Positions 1 to 8,594 of a stretch of DNA of 54,292 bases are shown here, in pieces. The notes beneath the pieces are model-generated. The model searched no databases, was not told the DNA's origin, and was given only the letters and a program-made list of their open reading frames with translations. This DNA comes from Planctomycetales bacterium (GTDB lineage: Bacteria; Planctomycetota; Planctomycetia; Pirellulales; Pirellulaceae). Location of the stretch: contig JAGQPF010000531.1 in NCBI GenBank assembly GCA_020426845.1, positions 1 to 54,292 on the forward strand, given 5' to 3'. Positions within the stretch are counted from its first letter, which is position 1. Each line of letters starts with the position of its first letter. The translations under genes were made by a program, and so were the position numbers.

Positions 1-64
1 CGACCAGCCTCTCCGGCGAGATTCGGCCTTCTCGAAAATCGTTGATCAATGCTTCGGCGTCCAT
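1..64 (-). CDS. Partial ORF running off the left edge
   Basis: An ATG at 64 on the minus strand opens a frame that stays open to the window edge; the 21 visible codons read MDAEALINDFREGRISPERL followed by Val. The gene lies just downstream of the RHS tip gene that stops at 127, where an immunity gene would be expected. However, the visible residues also resemble the N-terminus of transposase-type proteins that begin with an acidic helix and 'GRISPERLV'. There is no convincing Shine-Dalgarno sequence. With only 21 residues visible, function cannot be assigned. Confidence 0.35.
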   Translation of the reverse strand, partial: MDAEALINDFREGRISPERLV

Positions 65-126
65 GCCAAATCGATAACCAGTTTCCCCGTTTTATGCAGC
101 GCCAGTTTCCGTAGAATGGACAGCTA

Positions 127-879
127 CTACGCCGTGTGGAGTTCTTTCCACGTGTTTGGCTGCCATTTGGTACCGATGTTGTACGGTCGATCGGTGCACT
201 CGTACCATTCCAACTTGCACGGTTTGTCTTTGGTTAACGTCGGAGCACGCACCAAGGTCAGCGTCGAGCTGAGAGTGAAATCGTTACCAACGAGTACATA
301 TTTCATGGCAGGCGGGGTGTCTGGCAATTTAGGGTACTTGTCAAGATAGGTAGGGAGTATATCGGTGACTTTGATTGCACCTGGGCAACAGCAACATTTC
401 CCATCTTGCTCACACACAAGTCCGCTTGGGTCGACGTTTTTGATTGGTGAGTTTCCTACATAAATGAGTCGATTTAGTCCATCCCAATAGCCAATTGGGT
501 CCATCGCCAACCACCGCCCCAACGCCGGCGACAGGTGCCGCGCCCGCACGTACAAATCATCGGCTGGCGACTCTCCGGCGTAATACCCCAACGCCCCCTT
601 GTAACCCCAAGGGTTCACCGTCGTCCCGGTCTTCGCGACCACATCGCCGAACGCGGCGTACGTTGCCGTGTCGGTCACCGTACCGGAGCTATCAGTAAGC
701 TGCCGCACCGAGCCCTGCCCATCGTAGTGGTAGTAGCTTCGCGTGCCATTGCGGTTCTGGGAGAGCACCTTTCCGTAGAGCTCTGGCTTCTGGGTGTACT
801 GCGTGACATTGCCTTGGTCGTCCTTCTCTACGACGACGTTATCGGTCAACTCGTTCCAAATGTAGCGGGTGGCAACCAC
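127..879 (-). CDS. RHS core plus Cys-rich C-terminal tip (orphan cassette B)
   Basis: A 250-residue RHS-type protein starting at a GTG (879). The first ~120 residues are the RHS core: YD-type repeats, then 'YVRARHLSPALGRWLAMDP' and the closing 'NVDPSGL' that marks the junction to the variable tip. The tip of about 95 residues begins with a Cys cluster (CEQDGKCCCCP) and contains further Cys/Trp residues; I recognise this as a Cys-rich tip type seen in RHS proteins but cannot name an activity. The GTG is preceded by GAGGAG six bases upstream, and that motif lies inside the last two Glu codons of the upstream RHS fragment (883-1143), so the two pieces look translationally coupled. Family knowledge: RHS proteins carry polymorphic C-terminal toxins or adhesin-like tips. 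Whether this one is toxic is unknown. Confidence 0.7.
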   Translation of the reverse strand: MVATRYIWNELTDNVVVEKDDQGNVTQYTQKPELYGKVLSQNRNGTRSYYHYDGQGSVRQLTDSSGTVTDTATYAAFGDVVAKTGTTVNPWGYKGALGYYAGESPADDLYVRARHLSPALGRWLAMDPIGYWDGLNRLIYVGNSPIKNVDPSGLVCEQDGKCCCCPGAIKVTDILPTYLDKYPKLPDTPPAMKYVLVGNDFTLSSTLTLVRAPTLTKDKPCKLEWYECTDRPYNIGTKWQPNTWKELHTA

Positions 880-882
880 GGT

Positions 883-1143
883 TTACTCCTCTGTGTAGAC
901 TCGGCGATTGCTGGCGTTGTACTGCGACGTCACTCTCGCTCCGGTCGGTAGCACGGTGAGAACCATTTGATTCTCGTAGTCCCATCCGTAGGTCGTTCGG
1001 CCTCCGTCAGGTGCCTCGACGACTTGCTGGTTGCCGTTTGCATCGAAGGAGTAGGCGGTTGTGCCACTTGCGTCCTCGGATGCCTCCAGTCGGTTGGCGT
1101 CGTCGTAGGTGTAGGTCGTACTTGCTCTATCGACCGATAACAA
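883..1143 (-). pseudogene. RHS YD-repeat fragment (orphan cassette B, upstream part)
   Basis: An 86-codon open stretch with YD-repeat sequence (TYTYDDANRLEASEDASG, TTYGWDYENQMVL) ending in RVYTEE and TAA. It is nearly the same as the 3' end of the larger RHS fragment at 2667-3455; the similarity begins abruptly near 1143, where only a TTG start is available without a ribosome binding site. This is the signature of an orphan cassette: a partial copy of the 3' end of an rhs gene carrying an alternative tip (127-879). It is unlikely to be expressed alone as a functional protein, but it supplies a region of homology for tip switching. Confidence 0.6.
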
Positions 1144-1192
1144 GTAGCGTCAAAAGGGAATAGTCGAGCCATTCGACCCGTAACACCTACGC

Positions 1193-1516
1193 TCACCGCT
1201 TAATTGTGCACTGGCGAGTCGCCCAACGCCTTAGAAACGCACAAAGCGCCATGGCAAGAAGAGCTCCAACCAGGGACAAAAGCAGGGAGCTTGAAAACTG
1301 CCTGACGATCTCATTCATCACCAAATCGCCCATGTCCGCTCCAGGGTGTATTTGGTTGCGGGCTGGTTCGGCTGGTGAGGCGAAAAGGCAGGCGACGCTG
1401 CCGCAGAGACCAGCATAGAACAACATTCTACTAGAATTCCACCAAGCAACTATTGCCACAACGACGATCGTGACGCAAATTGCCAACAGCGTTGGGTCTG
1501 GCTCCGGAGCGGCCAC
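1193..1516 (-). CDS. Small membrane protein, candidate immunity protein for the RHS tip
   Basis: A 107-residue protein with at least two hydrophobic segments: 'LLAICVTIVVVAIVAWW' and the following 'MLFYAGLCGSVACLF' near the N-terminus, and 'SLLLSLVGALLAMALCAFL' near the C-terminus. I chose the GTG at 1516 because GAGGAG stands six bases upstream. The frame is open further up to 1582, but that would overlap the RHS tip gene. It begins 14 bases after the stop of the RHS tip (1531), the usual position of a cognate immunity gene in toxin-tip loci. The immunity role is inferred from position only; no immunity family was recognised. Confidence 0.5.
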   Translation of the reverse strand: MAAPEPDPTLLAICVTIVVVAIVAWWNSSRMLFYAGLCGSVACLFASPAEPARNQIHPGADMGDLVMNEIVRQFSSSLLLSLVGALLAMALCAFLRRWATRQCTIKR

Positions 1517-1530
1517 ACCAACCTCCTCAG

Positions 1531-2663
1531 CTAAAAACAAGGCATGGGATGCAGTGGGTTCAGCACGGGACGTGGAATGCACGACGTGTCAATTTCAAGG
1601 CAGTATCCAAAGACTTTTACTTTTTGGTAGTGTTTTTCCACCATCACCATCCACGGGTGATTTCTCGGCATGCTGTCTAAGCCCACATTTTTGCAAGACT
1701 TGTCAACATGCATTGATTGCATTGCCTGAAAATAGCACGACGTAAACGTGCTGCATCTCTTCGCGCAAGTTTTTGCTATGATCTCTTCATACAACGCCGC
1801 GATGCAGCCAAAGTATGGCAACGCGGGCCCCATTTGGGATAGCTCACGGCGCCACCTCTTGAACCCTTGCCCCTTCTTGCCCCCGCATATCGTTAGTGCG
1901 TGATATAGCTCTTCCCTTACAATTGGCGTCACCTGCGACAGATTGAAGTCCGCAGGCGCGCAGCCAAAAATATTTGGGTCAGCAAAGGCATTTAAGACAA
2001 TTTCGCTGTGTTGATAATGCGCGTCGACAACCTTGTCGAGCCTACCGCATACGATGTCGATTAAGCATCCATGTCGCTTTGCACAGTCGTACAACTGGAC
2101 AGTCTTGCCGATATCCCCCTTTAATTTCGCTAAGTTTGCGTTGCAGTTCAGTCGCAGAATAACATTATTAAAATCATTAATAAGGGTTCCACCTAATTCG
2201 AGACCGCTGGGATCAATGCGGTTTGTCGGATTCGAGTCAGTGTAGGCATATGAATTCGCGCCGTCGAAGAGCTCCAGTGGGTCAGGCGACACCCACTGGC
2301 CGAGGGCCGCCACGAGATGCCTTGCCCGTACGTACAGGAGTTCGGTCGAAGCATTTGCATGGTACCCCACCGCCCCCTTGTACCGCCATGGGTTTGGCGT
2401 CGTCCCGGACTGTGCTACCTCCCCCCCAAACGCCGTGTAGGTCGCCGTATCCGTGACGGTGCCGGTGCTGTTGGTGAGTTGCCGCACGGAGCCCTGCCCA
2501 TCGTAGTGGAAGTAGCTTCTAGTCTAGTGCCGTTTCGGTCCTGGGAGAGCACGCGACCATAGAGCTCGGGGCGCTGGGTGTACTGCGTGACGTTGCCTTG
2601 ATCGTCTTTCTCGACGGCGACATTATCGGTCAATTCATTCCAAATGTAGCGTGTGGCCACCAT
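1531..2663 (-). pseudogene. RHS core and C-terminal tip, frameshifted (cassette A)
   Basis: The reading frame starts at an ATG (2663) six bases after GAGGAG and encodes MVATRYIWNELTDNVAVEK and on to 'SQDRNGTR'. It then shifts frame because of a 5-base tandem duplication (2518-2527); deleting one unit restores 'SYFHYDGQGSVRQLTN', matching cassette B. The rest (open from 2487) contains the RHS core ('YVRARHLVAALGQWVSPDP', 'NRIDPSGL') and a tip of about 210 residues with 14 or more Cys and a 'REELYHAL' motif that resembles a degenerate HExxH zincin site (Glu in place of the first His). Either a recent pseudogene or a locus that can be switched back by loss of one repeat unit. Confidence 0.65.
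2518..2527. repeat. 5-bp tandem duplication causing the RHS frameshift
   Basis: The plus strand reads TCTAGTCTAG. The homologous position in cassette B (around 735-745) has no second unit, and removing one unit here restores the RHS frame. This is direct sequence evidence for a slippage-type insertion. Confidence 0.8.
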
Positions 2664-2666
2664 TGC

Positions 2667-3455
2667 TTACTCCTCTCGGTAGACTCTTCGCAGATTTGCG
2701 TTGTACTGCGACGTCACTCTCGCTCCCGTTGGTACCACGGTGAGAACCATCTGATTCTCGTAGTCCCATCCGTAGGTTGTCCTGCTTCCATCAGGTGCTT
2801 CCACAACGTGCTGGTTGCCGTTCGCGTCAAAGGTGTAGGCAGTCGTGCCAACCGCGTCCTCAGATGTCTCCAGTTGGTTGGCGTCGTCGTAGGTGTACGT
2901 CGTATTTGCTCCATCGACCGATAGCACGAGACGGTTCCCAGCAGCGTCATACACGAATCCGTGTTCATACGCATCTCCGCCAGACTGGGACTCGGATGTA
3001 AGTTGATTTGCGGCGTCATAGCCCCAGGTGACCCGAGCACCGTCAGCCTCGCGGACGAAAGTGCGGTTTCCTGCGGGATCCAGCCCATAGTCAAACATTG
3101 AAATCACTGAATCATCTGCCTCGAAATTGCCGACGTTCGTGAGCTGCGTAGCTGTATCGTACACCTGAGAAACTCGCGTTCCGTCGGCTGCCAATTCTGC
3201 CGTCTGCTGGCCAATTGCATCGTACGTGAACGTCGCAATTCCGCTGGCGTCCTCTTGAGCTGCGATTTGGCCCCGAGGACTATAGGCGAACGTCATGCGC
3301 TGCCCTTCCGTGTTCACGTAGTGGTTAGGCTGGCCGGCAAGATCGTAGCCGAACGTCATGGGAGTGGAATCTGGCGGTGTGAGGATCTCCATGCGGCCAT
3401 CGTGATCGTAGTCGTACGTGTATTCACCAGCCTGGGAGCAGCAACCCATAGGCAT
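2667..3455 (-). pseudogene. 5'-truncated RHS/YD-repeat protein
   Basis: About 260 codons of YD-repeat sequence (for example 'YTYDYDHDGRMEI', 'FGYDLAGQPNHYVNTEGQ', 'WGYDAANQLTSESQSGG') ending in RVYREE and TAA. The open frame continues upstream to 3629 but those codons lie inside the 3' end of the WD40 gene in another frame and do not look like RHS; RHS-like sequence begins around 3430. A normal rhs gene encodes a thousand or more residues before the core, so the 5' part is missing. There is no start with a ribosome binding site. The stop codon and GAGGAG arrangement at the 3' end is the same as in the orphan copy at 883-1143. Confidence 0.65.
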
Positions 3456-3493
3456 CTGACGAAAACGTCGGTCAAGGTTGGTGCTCCGATGAC

Positions 3494-5329
3494 TCAATTC
3501 GGCAATCTCAACAGAAACACCGTGTTGCCATTTGCCGACGCGGCCACATTGCCTGCGGGTGAGATGTCGACTCGCATTCTCCCGACCTTCGGGAATTCGT
3601 GGAGCAGCCGGCCCGTTCGTACGTCCCAAACGCGGACGGCGTTGTCCAGGCCGACGGAAATTAGCTGTTTTCCATTGGGAGCGAAGGTCGCGTCGGTGGC
3701 ACTAGGGTGGGCAGCGAAAACACGCCCTTGAGAAGGGCGCGACAGTCGCCAGAAGTAGATCCCGTCGCAACATGCACCGGCCACGATATCCTGCGACGAC
3801 GCGGGGTGAAGTGCGAGCGACACAACTCGCGCTTGGCTGGCGCCGGCCACGTACTCGGTGATTACACGGCCAACTGCAGCGTTCCAGCGATACACTCCGT
3901 TTTGCCCCGCCACTAGCGCAAAACTCCCGTGTGGCTCAAAGACGGCCGCCCATGCAGAGGGATGCGGAGTCTCCGCGAGCAAACGCCCGGTTTGCGGATC
4001 CCAAATCCTCGCTCTGCCGTTGTCGTACTGGGCCGAGATGATTCGGCTTCCATCGGCAGAGAATGCTACGGATCGGACAACTGCTCCCGTGGTCTTCCAA
4101 AAACGAATCTGCCTCCCATTGTCCACATCCCAGAGGCGGATCGTGGCGTCGTTGAGCCCGCTGGAAACGAGCGTCCGCTCGTCAGGGGAAAAATCGACGC
4201 TGTGCACTCCACCATCGTGTGCGACCCAGGACAAAACTTCCTCTCCGTTTGCCGGATTCCAGATCTTAATGACGCCTTCTTGGGCAACGTCCGTCGAGGC
4301 GAGCAGCGTCCCCGTTGGCGAGAAACGCACATCCAGCACCATGTCCTTATGGCCTTCCAATCGCGACAGGATGCGCGCCTTGTGGCCGTATAGGTTGGCA
4401 CGGGACTGCGCTTTCGCCAGGTTGATGCCCGACAGGGTCGGCAGCGCGAGGCGGTACCACGATGCAGCGTGACCACGGACGTTGGCTCGCTCCTCATCCT
4501 TAAGCGGTTCCGCTGCCTCCCACCAGCGGTCGGCAATCGAGAACGCATTCGGGCGCTCGCCGAGTTCCTCGGTTGCGAGCGCACTGAGTGCCTTCCGGTC
4601 ACCAGCAGCAATGTGTGGCAACCCCGATTCCCAGTCGCCCTTGACGGCACACAGAAACCACCCCCAGCGGTGCCTGGCGTCGGGGTCGTTTGGCGCTACG
4701 TTCAGCTTGTCCCGAACAGGCTTCATGGCCGTGAAGGCCGCCGCGAGACGCCGGATCTCGCGCTGAGTCCGTTGTGCGTCGCGCCGTAGCGTCGCGTTCT
4801 TGGTTTTCGTCGATGCCGCCATGGCGAGCGACGCTGCCTTGTCGGCAACGTCGTAGTCGTCGTCATCGATCGCCAACTCGGCGATGGAGGACATCTCTTC
4901 GACAATCGGTTGTTGCGCCGCTGTATCCGCGGTCTTAATCAGCGACGATGCGATGGCCAGCCGATCGGCATCGGCATCCACATCGAAGCGTTTCGAGAAC
5001 TCTCGAGCGACACTGAAGGCCGTCCTGGCGTCTCCCGCTTCGATCGCAATCGACCTCGCGACCTGCAGCAAGGCGTGCCCTTCGGCCGGAGCATCCGTGT
5101 CCTTTGCGACCGTAAGAATCTTGTGGGCAAGAGCGGCTTTGGCGGCGGGTGTTTGAGCGGCCTCGTATTCGGTTCGATACAACTCGCTGGCCAGCTTGAA
5201 CGCCGCCTGCTGTTCGCCCAAGGGCGGCAAGGGGAGCCGCTTGCCGGGTGTGGGCTGTGCTTGCGCAGACAACCAAGTGACGCTGCACACGGAAAAAAGC
5301 ACGATGAGGCGGATTGCCGGCTTGCTCAT
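3494..5329 (-). CDS. Secreted WD40 beta-propeller protein
   Basis: A 611-residue protein starting at ATG 5329, seven or so bases after GGGAGGAG. Residues 1-25 form a signal peptide (MSKPAIRLIVLFSVCSVTWL, then SAQAQ). Residues ~30-310 are helical and repeat-like. From about residue 325 there are WD40 blades: 'LEGHKDMVLDVRFSPTGTLL', 'VAHDGGVHSVDFSPDERTL', 'LWDVDNG', 'SVAFSADGSRIIS', 'VRVWDVRTGRLLHEF'. WD40 propellers are protein-binding scaffolds, and secreted ones are common in planctomycetes. The gene ends 39 bases before the truncated RHS gene and is divergent from the XRE regulator at 5406. No catalytic domain was recognised. Confidence 0.8.
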   Translation of the reverse strand: MSKPAIRLIVLFSVCSVTWLSAQAQPTPGKRLPLPPLGEQQAAFKLASELYRTEYEAAQTPAAKAALAHKILTVAKDTDAPAEGHALLQVARSIAIEAGDARTAFSVAREFSKRFDVDADADRLAIASSLIKTADTAAQQPIVEEMSSIAELAIDDDDYDVADKAASLAMAASTKTKNATLRRDAQRTQREIRRLAAAFTAMKPVRDKLNVAPNDPDARHRWGWFLCAVKGDWESGLPHIAAGDRKALSALATEELGERPNAFSIADRWWEAAEPLKDEERANVRGHAASWYRLALPTLSGINLAKAQSRANLYGHKARILSRLEGHKDMVLDVRFSPTGTLLASTDVAQEGVIKIWNPANGEEVLSWVAHDGGVHSVDFSPDERTLVSSGLNDATIRLWDVDNGRQIRFWKTTGAVVRSVAFSADGSRIISAQYDNGRARIWDPQTGRLLAETPHPSAWAAVFEPHGSFALVAGQNGVYRWNAAVGRVITEYVAGASQARVVSLALHPASSQDIVAGACCDGIYFWRLSRPSQGRVFAAHPSATDATFAPNGKQLISVGLDNAVRVWDVRTGRLLHEFPKVGRMRVDISPAGNVAASANGNTVFLLRLPN

Positions 5330-5405
5330 AGCTCCTCCCGACCGAAGACACATGCTCCAACTATAGTGTGAAGACTGGCCGGCGCGGAGGCAATAGCTTC
5401 TCCGC

Positions 5406-5612
5406 ATGCTTGGAGAAGAAATACGCAGGGCACGGCTGAAGGCGGGACTCACGCAGGAAGAGCTTGCGTTTGAGGCAGGATGCTCTCGCAATTATGTCAG
5501 TCTCCTGGAGCTGAACCAGAAGTCGCCGACCGTCGACATGCTGCTCAGCCTCTGCCACGCCATGCGCGTGTCCGCTGCGGAGTTGATCGCCGCCGTCGAG
5601 AAGGAACGTTAA
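5406..5612 (+). CDS. Small XRE-family HTH regulator
   Basis: A 68-residue protein that is almost entirely a Cro/CI-type helix-turn-helix: 'LGEEIRRARLKAGLTQEELA', then 'AGCSRNYVSLLE' as the recognition-helix region, and a conserved C-terminal part 'SPTVDMLLSLCHAMRVSAAE'. Such stand-alone XRE proteins bind operator DNA, often near their own promoter. It is divergent from the WD40 gene (5329) with a 76-base shared upstream region that contains ACTATAGT at 5357-5364, a possible -10 element or operator. The ribosome binding site is weak (GGAGG is too far upstream), so the start is less certain than the domain. It lies between the RHS locus and the end of the conjugation operon and could regulate either. 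Confidence 0.8.
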   Translation: MLGEEIRRARLKAGLTQEELAFEAGCSRNYVSLLELNQKSPTVDMLLSLCHAMRVSAAELIAAVEKER

Positions 5613-5737
5613 CGACGTCTTGTGATGCCAAGCGGGCCCAACATCGGGAGTGGCGCGGAACGGTTCCTTAAAGCCGTCCGCCAATAGCTAAAGAAAAATC
5701 CCCCTATCTCGTGCCTGTCGCAGTTGCGCCGCCCGCG

Positions 5738-5769
5738 CACTGCATGGCTGATTGACCAGCCATGCAGTG
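5738..5769 (-). terminator. Perfect 13-bp inverted repeat downstream of the conjugation operon
   Basis: CACTGCATGGCTG (5738-5750) and its exact reverse complement (5757-5769) with a 6-base spacer, about 60 bases after the stop of the last minus-strand gene (5832). There is no long U-tract, so it may be a weak terminator, an RNA-stabilising stem, a protein-binding dyad or an element end. Confidence 0.5.
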
Positions 5770-5831
5770 GGTGCGGGATTCGCGACCGCGGAGCCGGATC
5801 TCCGGTTCGGAGTGATCGGCTCGACGTTGTG

Positions 5832-6200
5832 TCAGGAAGTCGCGTCGGCGAGCTTGGCCAACAGTTCGCGACATGCAGTTTCCTGCGCCGAGGTCAGCTG
5901 TGCCGCTCCCCGCAGGGCAAGTAGCTCGCTCAACGCCGCTGCGCTGGCGTTGAGCATGTCCTGCACGGCGATGTCACTGGGGAGCAACAACGGCGCGGGC
6001 CGCACATCGGCGAGTGCCAGGTCCCGCCACGGAGCAACCTGGACAACCTCGGAGCCGTCCAACCGGAAGACGCAGTACGCAGGCGCGACTCCCACCACCG
6101 CTCCGACTTGCGTGTCGTGCAGGGGAACAACACGAGTGCCTCGTTTGACGAGCACATGCTGCGGCGGTCGCGGCCGGGGTTGAGTCCCGGGTTCGGTCAT
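5832..6200 (-). CDS. Hypothetical protein, last gene of the conjugation operon
   Basis: A 122-residue protein from ATG 6200 (AAGGAT eight bases upstream). The first half is basic and beta-rich ('QHVLVKRGTRVVPLHDTQ', 'GVAPAYCVFRLDG'), suggesting a small beta-barrel. The C-terminal 45 residues are alanine/leucine-rich and helical ('ASAAALSELLALRGAAQL'). No family recognised. It follows the ThiF gene by 111 bases on the same strand, ahead of the inverted repeat at 5738-5769, so it is probably part of the same transcript and a candidate accessory or substrate-binding protein for the Ubl system. Confidence 0.6.
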   Translation of the reverse strand: MTEPGTQPRPRPPQHVLVKRGTRVVPLHDTQVGAVVGVAPAYCVFRLDGSEVVQVAPWRDLALADVRPAPLLLPSDIAVQDMLNASAAALSELLALRGAAQLTSAQETACRELLAKLADATS

Positions 6201-6311
6201 TTCGGCAGATCCTTGAATGGGTGGACCGAGCTTTGCTCTCGCGAGCAAGCTCACGAATGGTGGAAGCTGGAGCCGTCGGTCAGACGGCGAATTCGAGCAA
6301 CGGCGTTGTTG

Positions 6312-6980
6312 TCACTGGGTGGAGTACTCGCCCGCCAACAGATTGAGCGTCGTGTCGAAATCGACCGGCACGTCCCGCAGCCAGCGCGTCATCTGGTGAA
6401 CCATGAGCCCTGCGGCGATGCCGGCCGCGTAGATCGTGCTGCGCGACGTGCAGCTTCCACGCTGTGCCTGACTTGCCGGGAAGAGCGTGCCGCCGTAGGC
6501 GGCGAATGCGTCTTCGTCGGCGGCAGCCAGCACGCGGATCACCTCGCCAAGCATGCGACCGTCGGCCCAGAACCGGCAGCGACGTGAAACGGACCGCCAG
6601 ATGGCGGCGCGAGCGGCAATCGAGTCAACGCAGCAAAAGACGGACTCGCCAATTCGCATCCGCGGGCGAAAGCGCTCCTCGATCGTCTCGACTTCAATCG
6701 ACGAGTCGAGGCGGCCGATGGCTTGAGCCGTGGCCCGCACTTTGGCCTCGCCGACATCTGACGCCGCAAAGCCTTGCGTGGTGATGTTGGAGAGACTTAC
6801 GGTGTCGAAGTCCACCAACTGCAGCCGACTTGCTCCGATGGCGGCCAGTTGCAGCGCCGTCTGGCGGCCGATCGCGCCAAGGCCGATCACCGAGATCCGT
6901 GCCTCCGCCAATCGATGGCCGGGGACAAGGTCTTGCTGTCGCGAAAAGCGGTCTCCCACCGGAGACATGGATTGAGGCAT
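6312..6980 (-). CDS. ThiF/E1-like ubiquitin-activating enzyme
   Basis: A 222-residue ThiF-fold protein. An N-terminal 'DRFSRQQ' (cf. RYSRQ, which carries the Arg used in adenylation) is followed by the nucleotide-binding loop GLGAIG (residues 33-38), '[19 protein letters not shown]' with Asp57, Asp59 and Asn65, Asp119 in 'CCVDS', and a candidate catalytic Cys177 in '[12 protein letters not shown]'. The 'SNxxxQG' variant in place of NLxRQ and the 'CTSRSTIY' block recall the ThiF proteins of PRTRC cassettes. Expected role: ATP-dependent adenylation of the Ubl C-terminus and thioester transfer to the E2-like protein. Start ATG 6980 is preceded by AAAGGAG (11-base spacing) inside the end of the JAB gene, five bases away, so the two are translationally linked. 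Confidence 0.85.
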   Translation of the reverse strand: MPQSMSPVGDRFSRQQDLVPGHRLAEARISVIGLGAIGRQTALQLAAIGASRLQLVDFDTVSLSNITTQGFAASDVGEAKVRATAQAIGRLDSSIEVETIEERFRPRMRIGESVFCCVDSIAARAAIWRSVSRRCRFWADGRMLGEVIRVLAAADEDAFAAYGGTLFPASQAQRGSCTSRSTIYAAGIAAGLMVHQMTRWLRDVPVDFDTTLNLLAGEYSTQ

Positions 6981-6985
6981 CGTTG

Positions 6986-7672
6986 CTACCACTCCTTTCT
7001 GACGCGACGAGAACGCGGGGAATGCCGTTTGCTCGGAGAGAGTTCGGCAAGCTCCGGTGTCAGCGCCGACTGCTTGAAGCCGCATGGCCCATCGGCGATC
7101 TTCACGTTGGAGTGGTACTCTCCTTCCCACTGCTCGTGTTCGCTGCCGGTGAAGGAACGTGAGTAATCGACCGTGACGGGAATTTCCATGTCGGCTCCGG
7201 GCCCCTTGGTAAACCGCAGCCGTGCGTACGACTGCCCGCCACGAGCCAGGATGAACATCACGGCCCAGTCGCAGCCGCCAAAGACCCGGTGAAAGGTCTC
7301 CTCGTCGGTCCCGCTGGGACGGGGGCAGCCGCCGGGGTGAGTGTGTGCCCAGACGCGGGCAAATTGCTCCGGCCTGCGCCCCAAGTCCACCTGGCGGTCA
7401 AAGAAGTCGGCCACGGAACGGTCCTCAAAGGCGACGCTGGCCCGCGAGGCACACTGCGCGACCAGGCATACGTCCTCCACCAGTAGCAGGTCGTCGGCGG
7501 CACAGATCGCGAACCCGCCGATCTCGGAGTCTCCGTAGTCGCGGAGAAACAGCAGTTTTGCCCAGGCTGTCGGTGTGAATCGCAGCGTCGGGCGACACGG
7601 ACTCTCGCGCAGGCTATGCCGACGCCGGGATCTGTCCGCATGCGTCAGCCGTTTGTGTCTGTCGTTCTTCAT
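6986..7672 (-). CDS. JAB/JAMM-family isopeptidase
   Basis: A 228-residue protein with a complete JAMM zinc motif: Glu50 ('SEIGGFAI'), His110 and His112 ('AHTHPGG'), Ser120 and Asp123 ('PSGTDEE'). Proteins of this fold cut isopeptide or peptide bonds after ubiquitin-like domains, and in prokaryotic systems the same peptidase often also trims the Ubl precursor. The C-terminal ~60 residues ('[19 protein letters not shown]') are basic and probably disordered. The start overlaps the end of the E2-like gene by 59 bases in another frame; the ribosome binding site is weak (AGGTG 12 bases upstream), suggesting coupling to E2 translation. Position between E2 and E1 supports a role in Ubl processing or deconjugation. 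Confidence 0.85.
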   Translation of the reverse strand: MKNDRHKRLTHADRSRRRHSLRESPCRPTLRFTPTAWAKLLFLRDYGDSEIGGFAICAADDLLLVEDVCLVAQCASRASVAFEDRSVADFFDRQVDLGRRPEQFARVWAHTHPGGCPRPSGTDEETFHRVFGGCDWAVMFILARGGQSYARLRFTKGPGADMEIPVTVDYSRSFTGSEHEQWEGEYHSNVKIADGPCGFKQSALTPELAELSPSKRHSPRSRRVRKEW

Positions 7673-8594
7673 AACAATGGCAGCACCTTTCGGAATTGTC
7701 TTGGAGGCAGTTGGGGCAGATCAGCCGTTTGCATTGCGAACACAGCTTCAGGCAGTCTTGGCAGCATGGGGCCGAGCAGCTTTCGCAGCAGTTGACGCAC
7801 TCTGCGCAGACCATCGCGTCACAGGCGGCGCAGTCGAGCCGGCATCCGCCGCAAACGACGGACTCGCAAAGCTCGCACGTCCGCTTGTGCTCGCCGCTGG
7901 CCATGCAGCCGCAGTCGACGCACTCTTCACCGTCCCATTCGGACAACGCCACATAAGGACTGGCGGAGTTGTAGTTGCACAGCAGTCGGGACACGATGAC
8001 AAAGAAGTCCAGCAGCCGCCCCTGTTCCAACGCCGCGGCGATGGATTGTCGCGCTGCGCCTTCACAGACCTCCTCGTCCTGGACGTGGGGATGGGTGACA
8101 TCGTCGCGAGATGCCGCCGGGCGGGGCTCCAACGCAATGACCCGGTAACTCGGATCGTCGGCCAGTTGACTCCAGTCGAGGCAGATGCGAAACGGACCCA
8201 AGTCGATGCCTTGCAATTCGATCCGATCGGTGGTCACCGAGAGGGTGCGGGCCTTGCGGTCGAACGCCGGCGGTTCAAACTCCAGTTGCAGGGCCTTCAG
8301 ATCGTCGAAGATCGCGCGCATGTCGGCTTGGCGAGGCCGGCCGGAAGTGAGCCAGCACTCCAGAGACTCCATCTCGCTTCGGAGCCGAGCCATCGAGTCG
8401 CTCAGCTTGCGCCGTAGACGCGCAGCGGCGAGCATCCAGCCCAGCCGCGCCGCTCGATCCAACTTGCCTGCCAAGCTTCGGCTCTGATCCAACGCCGAGG
8501 TCAGCGAGGCAAGACACGGCCGGGGCAGTGAGTCCTGAGTCAACTGCTCCGCGATGGCACTAGCCATCCGCATGAGCCGATGAGATGACAACAC
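7614..8594 (-). CDS. E2-like (UBC-fold) protein fused to a Cys-rich RING-like tail
   Basis: 326 residues if translation begins at the GTG at 8594, which has AGGAG seven bases upstream; the in-frame ATG at 8609 has no ribosome binding site, since the AGGAG lies just inside it. Residues ~1-105 are helical. Residues ~105-220 look like a UBC fold: beta strands 'LEFEPPAF', '[12 protein letters not shown]', then 'HPHV' (168-171) and Cys177 in 'EEVCEG', the layout of the E2 HPN and catalytic-Cys region, then '[19 protein letters not shown]'. Residues ~225-308 carry 24 Cys and two His in repeated CxxC pairs, typical of binuclear treble-clef (RING/B-box-like) zinc domains. Expected role: accept the Ubl from the E1 and transfer it to targets, with the zinc tail acting as a built-in E3. 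Domain calls are by motif; a non-RING zinc domain remains possible. Confidence 0.7.
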   Translation of the reverse strand: MLSSHRLMRMASAIAEQLTQDSLPRPCLASLTSALDQSRSLAGKLDRAARLGWMLAAARLRRKLSDSMARLRSEMESLECWLTSGRPRQADMRAIFDDLKALQLEFEPPAFDRKARTLSVTTDRIELQGIDLGPFRICLDWSQLADDPSYRVIALEPRPAASRDDVTHPHVQDEEVCEGAARQSIAAALEQGRLLDFFVIVSRLLCNYNSASPYVALSEWDGEECVDCGCMASGEHKRTCELCESVVCGGCRLDCAACDAMVCAECVNCCESCSAPCCQDCLKLCSQCKRLICPNCLQDNSERCCHCYEERQTQTADACGQIPASA

